From the NCBI GenBank assembly GCA_032158125.1, contig JASKOT010000027.1:62001-126000 (forward strand): 64,000 nucleotides of DNA, read 5' to 3'. The stretch is from Papiliotrema nemorosa. Its lineage: Eukaryota; Basidiomycota; Tremellomycetes; Tremellales; Rhynchogastremaceae. The notes under the pieces were generated by a model. It did not search any database. It worked only from the letters and a program-made list of their open reading frames with translations, and was not told the origin of the DNA. This document shows positions 11,764 through 23,691 of this stretch, in pieces; position 1 is the stretch's first letter, and every line of letters starts with the position of its first letter. The position numbers and the translations under genes are program-made.

Positions 11764-13792
11764 ATGTCGAACGCAAACCTCCCGATTCCAGGATCTCTGG
11801 TCCTGGTCGACCTCAGCGGTCAACAACAACACGAACACGCTCAAGGTATCAAGGATGTCGTCCTCTCCCCGGTACCGTCTAATGATGTCAACGATCCATT
11901 GCGTTGGTCTTGGAAGCGAAAACAGCTTCACAATGCCATGCTCGTGCTTTGTAAGCCCTGATCCCAAAATGGTCTCCTGACTATAAAGACACCACCACGG
12001 TCGGAATCTCATGTACCGCGTTGAACTCGGTGCTTGTGCCGCTAAGCGAGTCGAACGGTGTATCCCTGCCGACACTGGTGGCAGGTACAGGCTACAGTGA
12101 GCGTCTATATACCGATTCCAAAGCAGCATAGAGCTGAAAGACAGTGTTCTTGCTGCTCGGATGGGGTGGCCTCATCACTCAGCCACTTGCCATGGCGTAC
12201 GGCAAGCGTGGAATGTATCTATTCTCCCAGCTCGCTTCTATCGTTAGTCACAAGGGTACCAGCGGCTTCGAGTACTGATCGTACAGGGTGTCGTTATCTG
12301 GATGGCCTACATCAAGTCGGAGGGGGAATGGTATGAATGCCAGTAGCGCATCGAGCTCATTTCAGGATAGCCAACAAGATCATACAAGGTCTAATTGCAT
12401 CTCCGATCGAAATGCTGGTCGAAGTCTCTATTGCGGACGTGGTACGTCGCAGCAGTGCTCCAAACCTAAGAGCAGTTCTACGCACACGAGCGAGGTTTTT
12501 ATATCGGAGTATATGCGTTCACCCTCTTTGGTAGTAATTATCTGGCACCCATGGTATCAGGTGTAAGGCAAAGTCGTACCAATCACAGACGATCTGGCTT
12601 ATACCCCAGTTTATTCTGGACGCGGGTGGATATCGCTGGGTGTTCTACTTCTCTGCTATCCAGCAGGCCATCGGATTAATAATTTCCTTCTTCTTGATGG
12701 AAGAGGTATGCATCCATGCGGATTATCAAGCTAACTTGCAGACCAACTACAACCGGGGCACGACAGAGCACACGGATAGTCAAGCCATCAATCCTACCAT
12801 GGCGGGTGTTGGCACTACCAACGACGACGAGAAAAATGCCGCGGCAGAGGTGCAGGTACAACAAGCAAGCAGTCAAGAGCTGCATGGGACGCCTACTACA
12901 CTCCTCGACCGACTGAAATTTTTCAACCGGCGGGACGCCAACTTCGGTCTCTTACTTCGCGTGAGTATCCGACCGATCATCCTTCTTCGCTTCCCAGCTG
13001 TGTTCTGGTCTGGGTTCGCATATGGAGCCAGTCTTGTGTGGTACAATGTGTTGAACGCCACGGCATCTCAACTCCTTTCCGCGCCACCATACGACTTCCG
13101 CCCCTCGATGGTGGGCTTGAGCTATCTGGGACCACTCATCGGTGTTTGTTTCTCGTGGGTATCGAGTCTTGCTTCTAGTATCTCGGTACTGATATTGCAG
13201 GGGAATATGGAGTGGATATATCGGAGACAGGTTCTCCTTGTGGCTCGCCCGAAGAAAAGGTGGAGTGAGAGAGCCCGAAGACCGACTATGGCTCATGATC
13301 GCCACGGTGATCATTTGCCCCGTTGGGTTGATCCTGTGGGGTGTCGGCGCAGCAGAGGGTGTTCCTTGGATCGCTCTCATTATTGGTGGCGCCATGGTGG
13401 CTTGCTCCAGTGCGATAGGCGGGGCTCTGACGTTGAACTACGCTCTCGATTGCTATAAAGACCTATCGGGTGAGGTGATGATTAGCGTCATTTTGGTTAG
13501 GGTGAGTCAGGGACTCTGAGAAGACGATGCTGACCGGCAAGAACACGCTATCGTTTGCTATCGTGAACCACTTTTCTTTTTGTGTCTTCGAGCTTGGAAT
13601 TCTAACGGACAGGGCTATGGAATCACTCCCTGGCTGAAGATTGGCCTTCGAAATTGCTTCATCTCGGCTGCGATGGTCGGACTCGCAATCAACGCCTCTT
13701 TCTTGATCATGATCAAGTTCGGCAAACATTGGCGTGCTGGAAGTCGTGCCACATACTGGAAGTATGTCGAAACGAGTGTGACGCAGCACTAG
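11764..13792 (+). CDS. MFS transporter, DHA1-like
   Basis: A multi-exon plus-strand gene. The N-terminus (IPGSLVLVDLSGQQQ, then NDPLRWSWKRKQ) is the hallmark pre-TM1 segment of a large fungal DHA1-type subfamily (HOL1-like). Translated exons carry hydrophobic segments: TALNSVLVPL, FLLFGWGGLITQPLAMAYGKRGMYL (loop 2-3 signature region), GLIASPIEMLVEVSIADV, WVFYFSAIQQAIGLIISFFL, a charged central loop about 12720-12950, then a second six-helix half ending WKYVETSVTQH with TAG 13790-13792. The first intron begins at about 11954. The protein should export or import a small organic molecule across the plasma membrane. Head-to-head placement with the amidase suggests they share a substrate or inducer; the substrate itself is unknown. 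Confidence 0.85.
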
Positions 13793-13981
13793 GGGAGACC
13801 CCACATAGCCCTTGCCTGATGGTCACCATGATGTCTCGGCAAGTATCTTGTAGCGGTTCAATAGGCGGCTTGATGGAGAACGGTAGCCATCACTTGTTGT
13901 GGACAAAGGATTTTTCCCGGAATGTTGCGCCCCGTGCTTCAAGTATTTTGTAATGGTGATGAAAAAACTCGTCTTGAAACT

Positions 13982-15922
13982 TCACACATACATGCTTCTT
14001 CCCGAGGCAGACAGAGCGTCTCTCCAAGGGGCGATCCCATCCCTATAACATCCATTGCGGTCGAGTTCCTCCCAACACCACTGCAGAATCTCGTCAGCCC
14101 CTCGATAGCCGGCACCGAAGGATGACCGCTGTGCAGCCCGCAACACCGCTTGGAGAGTCGTTCGCTCGTCCTTGTCATCGCAATATACACCCGCCAACTG
14201 GCACGTGAACATGTAATCCCTTGTCTGTCAACTCACTGAAAGATACCATGTGTAGCCTGCGGTCTCTTGGGGTTCCGTATCGGCTACGAGCTCTATCGCA
14301 GACCTTCGAGCGTTCTTCACCCGTGGATCGGCCAACTCAACGGCCAGCACTTCACACAAGAGCAGAATGACAAGTGCCGATCGCGTTACCTACAGAGTTA
14401 GCTTCAAATGGACGCGGGTCATACTAGGGATCCCCTCTCAATACGTCTGGTATGGAAAGCCTCCACCCATTCCTCGTGCCATGTTTGCCTCGAATTCAAC
14501 GAAATGAGCAGCTGCTCGGCTTCTTTCCTGACGGCGTCGCCCAGGAATGACCCTTCGAGACCTTGCCTTAGGAGCGATATTCGTGTTCCGACGAGGCGAT
14601 TCACCTGACCTATCAAGATGATCATGCGCCGTGACACGCCGAAAAACCTCTCGACCCACTCGCTACCTGTAGGAGCAAGCTCAAAAGGTACGCCCGTGCT
14701 GAACGGCTGCACATTTCGTCCTGGCTCATGCGGCGTGCAAGCGGTATGAATGGTCTAGAATCAGTTTCAGCGGTGGAGGAGCTTCGTACAGAATACACTC
14801 CGATCATGTCACGCAGACTCTGCGAGTAATCGCTCGGCGCTTCATAAAACTCGAAAGCATTGTTGGTATCGATGTTGAACGATTCAGAGCCGAGCATCTG
14901 TTAATTCAGCTTCGAGATACTACGGTAGACAGCGAGAGCGACTGCTCACGTCTGCCATGCACAGCACAAAGAATCCAGATCTTATTGTCAGCCTAACCCC
15001 ATCGTCATGTGACATACAGATACTTCTCCGTCTTCCATGAGGCCTCGGGATAGCCCACTCTCGCTTTGAGAGCCGCATACAACGCTACTCGTCGATGCTG
15101 TAGCGCTTGCTCTCGATATTCTGCCCCTTTCTGCGTATCCCCCTCCATATTGCTTCTGTGCACCGAGCTCAGTCGAAGGAGGGAATGGTAGACAAAGTCG
15201 TGTACTGCCGCTTCCCCTCCATCCTGCGGTCGTGGTCCGCTCAGCATGGTGTACAGACGAGGGAAAAGCACCGTGTAGATCCAATTTGAACGATGATTAG
15301 GCGCCGCGACAATCTCGTTACATCCGTGTGCCTCAAAATAAGACACGGCAGCGCGATCCACGCCATGCGATGGGAGGGCTGAGAGGGTAAACGTTGTCAG
15401 AGGGAAGGTGGGAGCAGGATTAATGAGCGACTTCCATTCCGGATACGATATGGTAGCTGTCGGTGGGTAATCGATGATCCGCTGATCGCCCAGACTATCC
15501 AGTAGTCCTTGTAGGGCTGCCGCCATCTCGTCTACTGTCTGCGATGTCTGAGCGGATGGCTCACCGACATCAGTGGTATATGAGACGAGCTCAAGTTGCG
15601 AAGAAGTCTGCTGCTCCACTTGGTGTTTTGGAGAGGCGAGGACGGTGATGCGACCAGAAGGCTGGAGCATAGGCTTCCCCGCCTTGAGCCATGCCTTTGG
15701 GGTCGAGGGGTCGGGATAGAAGCATTCCGTATCGGTCTCTAGGCATTGCAAGCAGGGAGCTTTGGTATTGAATGCAGTCATCTCCCCTTCCACACACTTT
15801 ACCCTACGGGTACGACACTCGAGACAGCCAGTACGCACCCGTACATGCCGGACTCGTTTCTTGACTTGATATGGATGCGCTTGATCGTGTGTTCGCTGAC
15901 TGGATCCCATTGAAGCGGACAC
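13982..15922 (-). CDS. Zn2Cys6 fungal transcription factor
   Basis: Start ATG 15922, stop 13982-13984. Residues 33-69 form a complete binuclear zinc cluster, C-x2-C-x6-C-x13-C-x2-C-x6-C, beginning CLECRTRRVKC. Basic residues VKKRVRHVRVR precede it. The rest (several exons; landmarks GVDRAAVSYFEAHGCNEIVA and MLSGPRPQDGGEAAVHDFVY) resembles the helical middle region of fungal C6 activators (Fungal_trans_2-like). No nuclear export or membrane signal is visible. It is convergent with the MFS gene and three genes from the SnoaL-like gene, so it is a candidate local regulator. The inverted CGG repeats at 11533-11661 are a plausible target, by inference only. Confidence 0.85.
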
Positions 15923-16824
15923 TATGATTCAGATTGGATCAAGACTCCAACGAAACATGTGCCGCTCATCGATAAGCCTTTACGGCGGGTGGACACATCT
16001 TGCTCCTTGAGGAAGTTTAGGTGTGCATATTTGCAAAACGTCGCCTTGAGATCTGAAGATCTCATTTGCATTTGCGGTTGCCGATTCAGACCCGGCTTAT
16101 CAGATGATTCCGTCTCTGCGGCGCCTCGGGAATCATGCATAGAGGTTGCGAACTCACCCTTGATATTTGTAGGCTCATTCGTAGCGCACGGATCGACCAA
16201 TAATGGGCGAGTCGCCAAGGCCTCACAGGCTCCTGTTGCTCGTGCATATCATGGCCCTGGGCATTTTTCCCACCTTCTCGTTCGCAGGCATAACGTGAAA
16301 CCCGAGCGAGGAGCAGTCTCATGACCGACCCTTTGCGCACATTATCTGGCCCCTCCATTGACAAGGGGCTCCCTTTCCCTGGGAGATCTCCCTTCAGGCT
16401 TATCTCGCCCTCAACGGTCCTGCTTGGGATGCTCACAACGCCCCAAGTCTCATTGGGTCAACTTCGCCTGGCATGAGGTTAGCAAGTGTTCGAGCAATCT
16501 GGTCAGTCCTCTCGTCTCATAAACCTCGAATGGTAGTGTTGTAGCTCTCTACACACTGTTGTGTGTTCGAGTCACAACACCTTGGTATCGCATGAGCTGA
16601 CTTCGCCTTCGCCACCTTTTTGTTTTTCGCCACCCAACCTCTTACCCTCATCCCTCCAAAGCCTTCCTGCGTTGATCATCTCTCTTCTTTCTCTTTGCAT
16701 CGTTACTTGCATCGCCTTGCGCCTTTTCGAGGTGGTCGCCAGGATCGACTTTGATCAATCTAAATGTGCAGTTGAGCCAACTTCACACAGCTTCGGGCCG
16801 GAGGACATTCATCATCACTCCCTC
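15923..16824. other. divergent promoter region
   Basis: About 900 bases between the starts of the Zn2Cys6 gene and the NFKBIL1-like gene. A 98-codon minus ORF at 15922-16218 abuts the Zn2Cys6 start but has no family motif; it is best read as leader sequence. A pyrimidine-rich stretch at about 16605-16715 precedes the downstream gene, and a 5'-UTR intron there is possible. Confidence 0.45.
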
Positions 16825-17916
16825 ATGAGTGACCCGGGCGCATATACCGTCCCGCGCCCAGGTCGAATCCGCTTGAAAGAATCCCACGATGAACGCGCTA
16901 CTCGACTACATCGTGATGCTTTGAAACAGTTCGAGAAGCGTCGACGTAAGATCGCTCGTGCAAATGGCTTTGAAGGGCACAATGTCTCTGATCCCCCAAT
17001 CGCGGGTCCATCTCGCTTTCCGCAGCACGAGCACGCGTGGGTGGATGATCGGCTGGATGCGATGGAAGAAATGATGGAAGAGCACGAGAGGATGGCCTGG
17101 ATGATGCATGAGGAAATGCATAGATCCGAGGGGGGACTATACGGCGATGTCAGATGGGGATACGTGAGATCGACACGGGATGATCACGTTCCTAATCGAT
17201 ATCGAAACGCAGCCTCCGGATCGACCAGCTCTACTGGCGCAAGAGGAGGAGGGATGGATCTGGGAGGGATGACGGAAGGTGAATATGCAGAGTATATTAT
17301 GGAAGGTATGCAGAAACGACACGATCAAGCCGAGGCCAAAGAAAGGGAGGAACGGAGACGTAAACGTCAAGAAGAAGAGAAGGAGGAGTATCTACGTCGG
17401 GAACGTGAGAATGCGAGAGAGGAACGGAGAAGGGAAAAGAGGGATAAGAAGAGACGACAAGCGGATAGAAAGCAGATGGAGGAGGAGAGGAAGAGAAAGG
17501 CTCATGGTGGGAGAGTTGGAGGGGATGATATTCAATGGGTATCAGAGGAAGAGGTGATGCAGGATCGCTCAATCGGAAAGAAGGGTGCGAGGGAGCGGTA
17601 CACCGAAAGATGGAAGGCTATCACGATTGTCGGAGGGGAGATCGAGGAGGTCGACTTGAGCTATGAGGATGTCCCCTGGCCAGTATATCGAAAAGCCGAC
17701 CTGGACAGGGCAAACGTCAGGGAGTTCATGGTGGATCTCGCGAAGGATACACGTGAGGACGTGAAGAAGACGTTGAGAGAGGCTATCAGGGCGTACCATC
17801 CTGATCGATTCTTTGGACGGATATTACCTCGAGTACGGGAAGCCGATCGGGAGAAGGTTAAAGAAGGTGTAGAGCTGTGCTCGAGAATCATCAATGACCT
17901 TGCGAGTGCATTGTAG
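16825..17916 (+). CDS. NFKBIL1-like coiled-coil protein with C-terminal J-like domain
   Basis: One exon of 363 aa from ATG 16825 (MSDPGAYTVPRPGRIRLKES) to TAG 17914-17916. Residues about 155-240 are a highly charged Arg/Glu/Lys coiled coil. The C-terminus (VPWPVYRKADLDRANV, then REAIRAYHPDRFFGRILPRV) matches the C-terminal domain of NF-kappa-B inhibitor-like protein 1, which carries a DnaJ-like HPD motif. The human protein is linked to mRNA processing; a fungal role is not established. The frame is open upstream to an ATG at 16561, but that extension is hydrophobic and low-complexity and unlike the family. MSDPGAYT is therefore the preferred start. Confidence 0.75.
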   Translation: MSDPGAYTVPRPGRIRLKESHDERATRLHRDALKQFEKRRRKIARANGFEGHNVSDPPIAGPSRFPQHEHAWVDDRLDAMEEMMEEHERMAWMMHEEMHRSEGGLYGDVRWGYVRSTRDDHVPNRYRNAASGSTSSTGARGGGMDLGGMTEGEYAEYIMEGMQKRHDQAEAKEREERRRKRQEEEKEEYLRRERENAREERRREKRDKKRRQADRKQMEEERKRKAHGGRVGGDDIQWVSEEEVMQDRSIGKKGARERYTERWKAITIVGGEIEEVDLSYEDVPWPVYRKADLDRANVREFMVDLAKDTREDVKKTLREAIRAYHPDRFFGRILPRVREADREKVKEGVELCSRIINDLASAL

Positions 17917-18086
17917 CATAGACAAAACAGCATCAAAATTAGAGCTGATTCACGATTATCATGACCATGCATGTCTTCGTAACGTTGCAAGTGGGCCTGT
18001 ATTTGGGTTAGCGGATTTCGGCATCCATCTAAACCGCTTGGTAGTCCCTGGAAGTCAGCTTGTACCAAATGCCAGAAACAAAAAGC

Positions 18087-19781
<1,695 letters not shown>

Positions 19782-19879
19782 GGTGAGCTGCAGGGATATG
19801 GGTATATAGGTGTTGAAGGGTGGTTGAGAATGAAGCATCATCGACGCGCAAGCAATATTGTTTACGTAATCATTCGATA

Positions 19880-19888
19880 TTTGCCACC
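19880..19888 (-). promoter_or_regulatory. PACE-type proteasome control element
   Basis: The plus strand reads TTTGCCACC, so the minus strand reads GGTGGCAAA. This is an exact 9/9 match to the proteasome-associated control element bound by Rpn4 in yeasts. It lies 99-107 bases upstream of the RPT4 ATG and in the right orientation for it. Confidence 0.6.
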
Positions 19889-19894
19889 CAGCTG

Positions 19895-19902
19895 TCACGT
19901 GA
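19895..19902. promoter_or_regulatory. TCACGTGA palindrome in the RPT4/TRM2 promoter
   Basis: An 8-bp palindromic E-box (bHLH/Cbf1-type site). The same octamer occurs upstream of HRD3 (42728-42735) and MRH4 (55619-55626). Confidence 0.45.
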
Positions 19903-20082
19903 TACAACCTGAAACCGAGGTGTTTGGATTGGGCGACGAGCTGGAAATTTCAGGTGTAAACCCCCTCATTGCAGCGTTCAAGGCGACAACTTTGGGGTTC
20001 CTGTATGAGGAGATCCTTATTACTGCTCAGACACGCAGCTCCAGTATCACGCCCAAGACCTGGATTCCTCACCGGCTTCACC

Positions 20083-22274
20083 ATGTCACTTCGACCTACT
20101 TCACCCACGGGCTCTTCCCCTCCTCACAAGAGATCTCGACCGACTCCTGCGTCTCCTTCTCCTGCTCCGCCCGCCAATGCCGGCCCGTCGGAGAGCAAAT
20201 CTTCGACTGAAGTCTTGGAGGCTCCGCTGAAAGCTATGTTCGCCCCGCAACGTACCAAGGCAGAGGTAAAAAAGAGGAGATCAATGAAACACCCCGAACC
20301 GGAACCGTATTCTGCCGACGATGTATTGTGGCATGATGTAAGGGATTTCTTGGGGAGAGACTACGTCGAAGAGGTCATTGCGAAGGGCACAGAAGAAGAA
20401 TGGGAGGTGCCTAGTGGGCTGTTGGTCACCAAGGAACACACTTTACGCGTCGGCGCTTTCACCGTTTCAGGTCGGTAGATGGTTGCTTAGCTTGCAGAAA
20501 TTTGTTGACGTGTAGGCGACTCGTTGTCTCTGTATGATGGAGTAGGTTCGGAAGGCAAGAAATGGGCCGTGCTGGTCCCTTTTGCTTCACCTGGCGATCT
20601 CGTCAAAGTCAAGGTTCACAGTCACGGTCGATTCCACTCGAGTGCGGATTTGATTGAGATTTTGGAGTATTCGGAGACGTATCGAGGAGGAGAAGGGGAT
20701 CGTAGGAAGTTCCCCTCAAACGGCTGCAAGTACTTTGGATCCTGGTGAGTCGTCTATGCGTCATAAGAACGAAGCTGATGTACAGTGGAGGATGTCAGTT
20801 CCAACCCATGCCGTATAAGCAACAGCTTGCACACAAGAAAAGGACCCTTCAACTAGCTTACGAGAGGTTCTCTCAGCTGTCTGCAGACATGTTGCCCACT
20901 ATTCAAGATACGATCCCATCACCCCGCCAGTGGGGCTACCGGACTAAAATCACACCTCATTTCGATGCCCCGCCTAGGTGGTTCTCCCGTGCAGTGGCAG
21001 CTCGCGACCCGACACTGAAGAAGGGCGAAGATGGTATTTGGCGAGCATTGATCGAATTCGATGAACACCCAAAAGGCGGAAAGAAAGGCAGGGGCAACAA
21101 AGTGAACTTTGGGCTCAAACGTGGTGTGCAAAGCGCGAACGAGGAGGACGCGATGAATGGTCCAGATTCAGCCGAGGTTGAGCCTGTTGTGGATCGAAGG
21201 AAGGACAAAAGCTACGAGTTGGTCGTTGGCTACGAGGCCAAAAAGTTCAGAGGGGGTGTTTTGGATATCGAGGTGAGCCGGCAGCCGAGTCATGAGGGGT
21301 TCAAGCTGAACCTTAGGAATGTCCCATTGCGTCTCCCGGATTAAACCGAGATCTAGGTGAAGAGAGGAGAAAGATCAAAGAGTGCGTCTTGCGCCTTTCT
21401 TATGCATCCGTGCTGACAATATAGTGGGATTCAGAACTACACCAAAGGCGCCACGCTGTTATTGCGAGATTCTCTCCCATCGCCCGATCCATCTTCACTC
21501 CCCTTCGATTCCTCCACGCCTGAACTGCCCGAAGATCAACACATTACCGTGACGAACCATAAACTCCCGGTCTACGAACGAGTTGGAGATCACCTCTTTA
21601 CATTCACCGCTGGATCATTCTTCCAAAACAACAACTCTATCCTTGTCCCCCTTACCTCATATGTCCGAGATGCCATCTTCCCACCTGGAATTCCAGATGA
21701 CAAGAAACCTACCCATCTCGTCGATACATATTGCGGGTCGGGGCTGTTTGGAATCACCCTCAGTAGCCGATTCACCAAGGTAGCAGGGGTCGAGCTGGAC
21801 TCGCAAGCTATAGACGCGGCAAAGAAGAATGCCGAGATCAACGGATTGGGGGAGAAGAGCACTTGGCTTTGTGGAAAGGCAGAGGATATCTTTGGCGGAT
21901 TGCCCGCTGCTGGATTTGCAGGTGGTCACAGTTGTGTTGTCGTCGATGTGAGTCCACAACATTCTAAACTGTACATGGCGCTGACAGATAGCCGCCGAGG
22001 AAAGGTTGCGATGAGGCATTCTTGGAACAGCTGTTACGCTTCAAACCGCTGACAATCGTCTATGTCAGTTGTAACGTCCACACCCAAGCGAGAGATCTGG
22101 GTTGGTTCCTGCAGGTGGGGAAGATCAGGGGAATCAATTATAAGCTGGAGAGTTTGAGAGGATTCGACTTGTTCCCTCAGGTGGGTTACAGCTTGGGATC
22201 ATGAGCGACTTGCTGATGGTCAGACTGCCCATGTGGAGGGTGTCGCAGTTCTGCGTCTAGAGAGCATGGCGTAA
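20083..22274 (+). CDS. TRM2: tRNA (uracil-5-)-methyltransferase
   Basis: Plus strand, six or so exons, from ATG 20083 (MSLRPTSPTGSSPPHKRSRP) to TAA 22272-22274. The N-terminal 60 residues are Pro/Ser-rich. A TRAM-like segment follows (VPFASPGDLVKVKVHSHGRF), then CKYFGSCGGCQFQ with the C-x5-C-x2-C pattern of RumA/TrmA iron-sulphur sites. The SAM-binding fold includes LVDTYCGSGLFGITLS and VAGVELDSQAIDAAKKNAEI. The catalytic block VYVSCNVHTQARDLGWF carries the nucleophile Cys and follows VVDPPRKGCDE. It forms m5U54 in tRNA. An in-frame upstream ATG at 19969 would add an Arg-rich, hydrophobic leader. The final intron, about 22181-22223, precedes TAHVEGVAVLRLESMA. Confidence 0.92.
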
Positions 22275-22386
22275 GCGGTCGTCGATAAATGCATTTCACA
22301 AGCTTTCAGTACAGAATACACGATAAGACTATTTGGACAACATTCCCGTTCATCGCCTGACTGGCACTTGAAGCAAGACTTCACAC

Positions 22387-23151
22387 TCATTTGCCACTGG
22401 GAACAGCTGAAGCGGTCTGCGGAGGTACAGTCTGCGTCTCTGTGACTGTCTGATGTTCTTCGATATACTTGTGACCTCTGATACCACCTCCTACTGCCCC
22501 AGCAATGACAACCACCACGAGGACACCAATACATATCGTCCACTGCGGTGTCAGTCTCTCGCAAGGAGCAACCAGGAAAATACGTCGGACTCGCCTTGAG
22601 ATTTTTCCACCACATTTTACGCCTGACAGCTGTAGCGTGCGTTCTGAAATGTTGACTTGAGATACTCAATTGGTCTGAGTTGTCAGCCTAAGTCAGGTAA
22701 AATAGAATGTGAGAGTGCTCACCGGACTTGTCTTTGAGATGGTCGAGCCGTTCACCTCGTTCATGGATCATCTCGATGTTCTTGTGCAATTGCTCAGTGA
22801 CTTCAGCGATCTGTTCTTGGGTCTCCTTGATCTTGTCCATTTGCGGATTGGGCGCGTGGGACCTGGCCAATGCGCCAGGCGCTCCGTGTCGGGGGTCACT
22901 GAAAGAGGAAGACTCCGAGTAGGGCGGTAAGAGAGTCTGCGAGGAGTTTTTGCTCGAAGGTGAGGAGAATGAGCCTTGACGAGATGGTGGTCTTAGTTCT
23001 GATTGTTAGTTCTCTGTACCCATGTACCAATATGGGCAGTTGGTAGAGGGGTGAATGTACCATCTCGAGCGGAAAGTCTTGCAGGGGTGTTGTTCGGTAT
23101 ACTACCGGGAAAGAGCCTCGCTTCGGAGGCGGGTGAGTATGGCTCGGCCAT
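22387..23151 (-). CDS. R-SNARE (synaptobrevin/VAMP-like)
   Basis: Four exons (23061-23151, 22723-22998, 22595-22674, 22387-22542) join in frame to 200 aa. The first 95 residues are Ser/Pro-rich and probably disordered. The SNARE helix runs from QMDKIKETQEQIAEVTEQL through IEMIHERGERLDHLKDKSDQ, with the zero-layer Arg in HERGERL. It leads through RRKMWWKNLK into a transmembrane segment (WTICIGVLVVVVIAGAVGGG) and a 30-residue lumenal tail. The layout matches Snc/VAMP-type v-SNAREs that drive fusion of secretory or endosomal vesicles. The third intron (22543-22594) has a GC donor, AAG|GCGAGT, with a normal CAG acceptor. The lumenal tail is longer than in most VAMPs. The gene is divergent from clathrin heavy chain. 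Confidence 0.9.
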
Positions 23152-23691
23152 GATGATTCACCACAAGACCTTGGAGATGCCAGGCTGGTAGCGGTAGATT
23201 GGAGCGGCACTCCGAGTTGCCTCAACGAAGAGTGCTAAGTAGCAGTGTTCTGGTGAGTGTCGTCAATACGATATCAGCTGTACACAATAGCCAGGACTCT
23301 CCTTTCATCGTGGATGATCGATCCCTTGTGCTGAAGCATCATCTCTACTCCTGACTGCTCTATGCACGTTTCGCCATGCATAGCACATGTATAGGAAGAA
23401 CAAAGGAGCAGCACGGGCTACAGGGGAGAGGTGCCACATTGACCATATCGCCGATCGCCGAAGACGCGTGGTGCCCCCACCTTCGCCCTCCCACCTGCAT
23501 CGTCACTGCTCATCCCACCCACCACCACCTATCAACAACCCCCTTCCCAATCCTCCTTCTCGCCCTCTCATACCCCATAGACCAGTACAGAGCAGGGTAG
23601 GACAGAAGCTATAAGAGCCAGAGAATTCCTCATCCCAAATCTGTAAACGCCTGGCGGAACTCCCAAAGCTCGAGGGGAGATATACCTCAAC

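Noticed and set aside
15922..16218. 98-codon minus ORF abutting the Zn2Cys6 start
   Set aside because: No domain, different frame from the regulator and no splice signals joining it. It could be a uORF but is not supported as a gene.
16561..16824. N-terminal extension of the NFKBIL1-like protein
   Set aside because: The added 88 residues are hydrophobic and Ser/Pro-rich, unlike the family, and lie in a pyrimidine-rich leader.
17170..17520. Purine-rich repetitive stretch as a simple repeat
   Set aside because: It encodes the Arg/Glu/Lys coiled coil of the NFKBIL1-like protein, which explains the composition.
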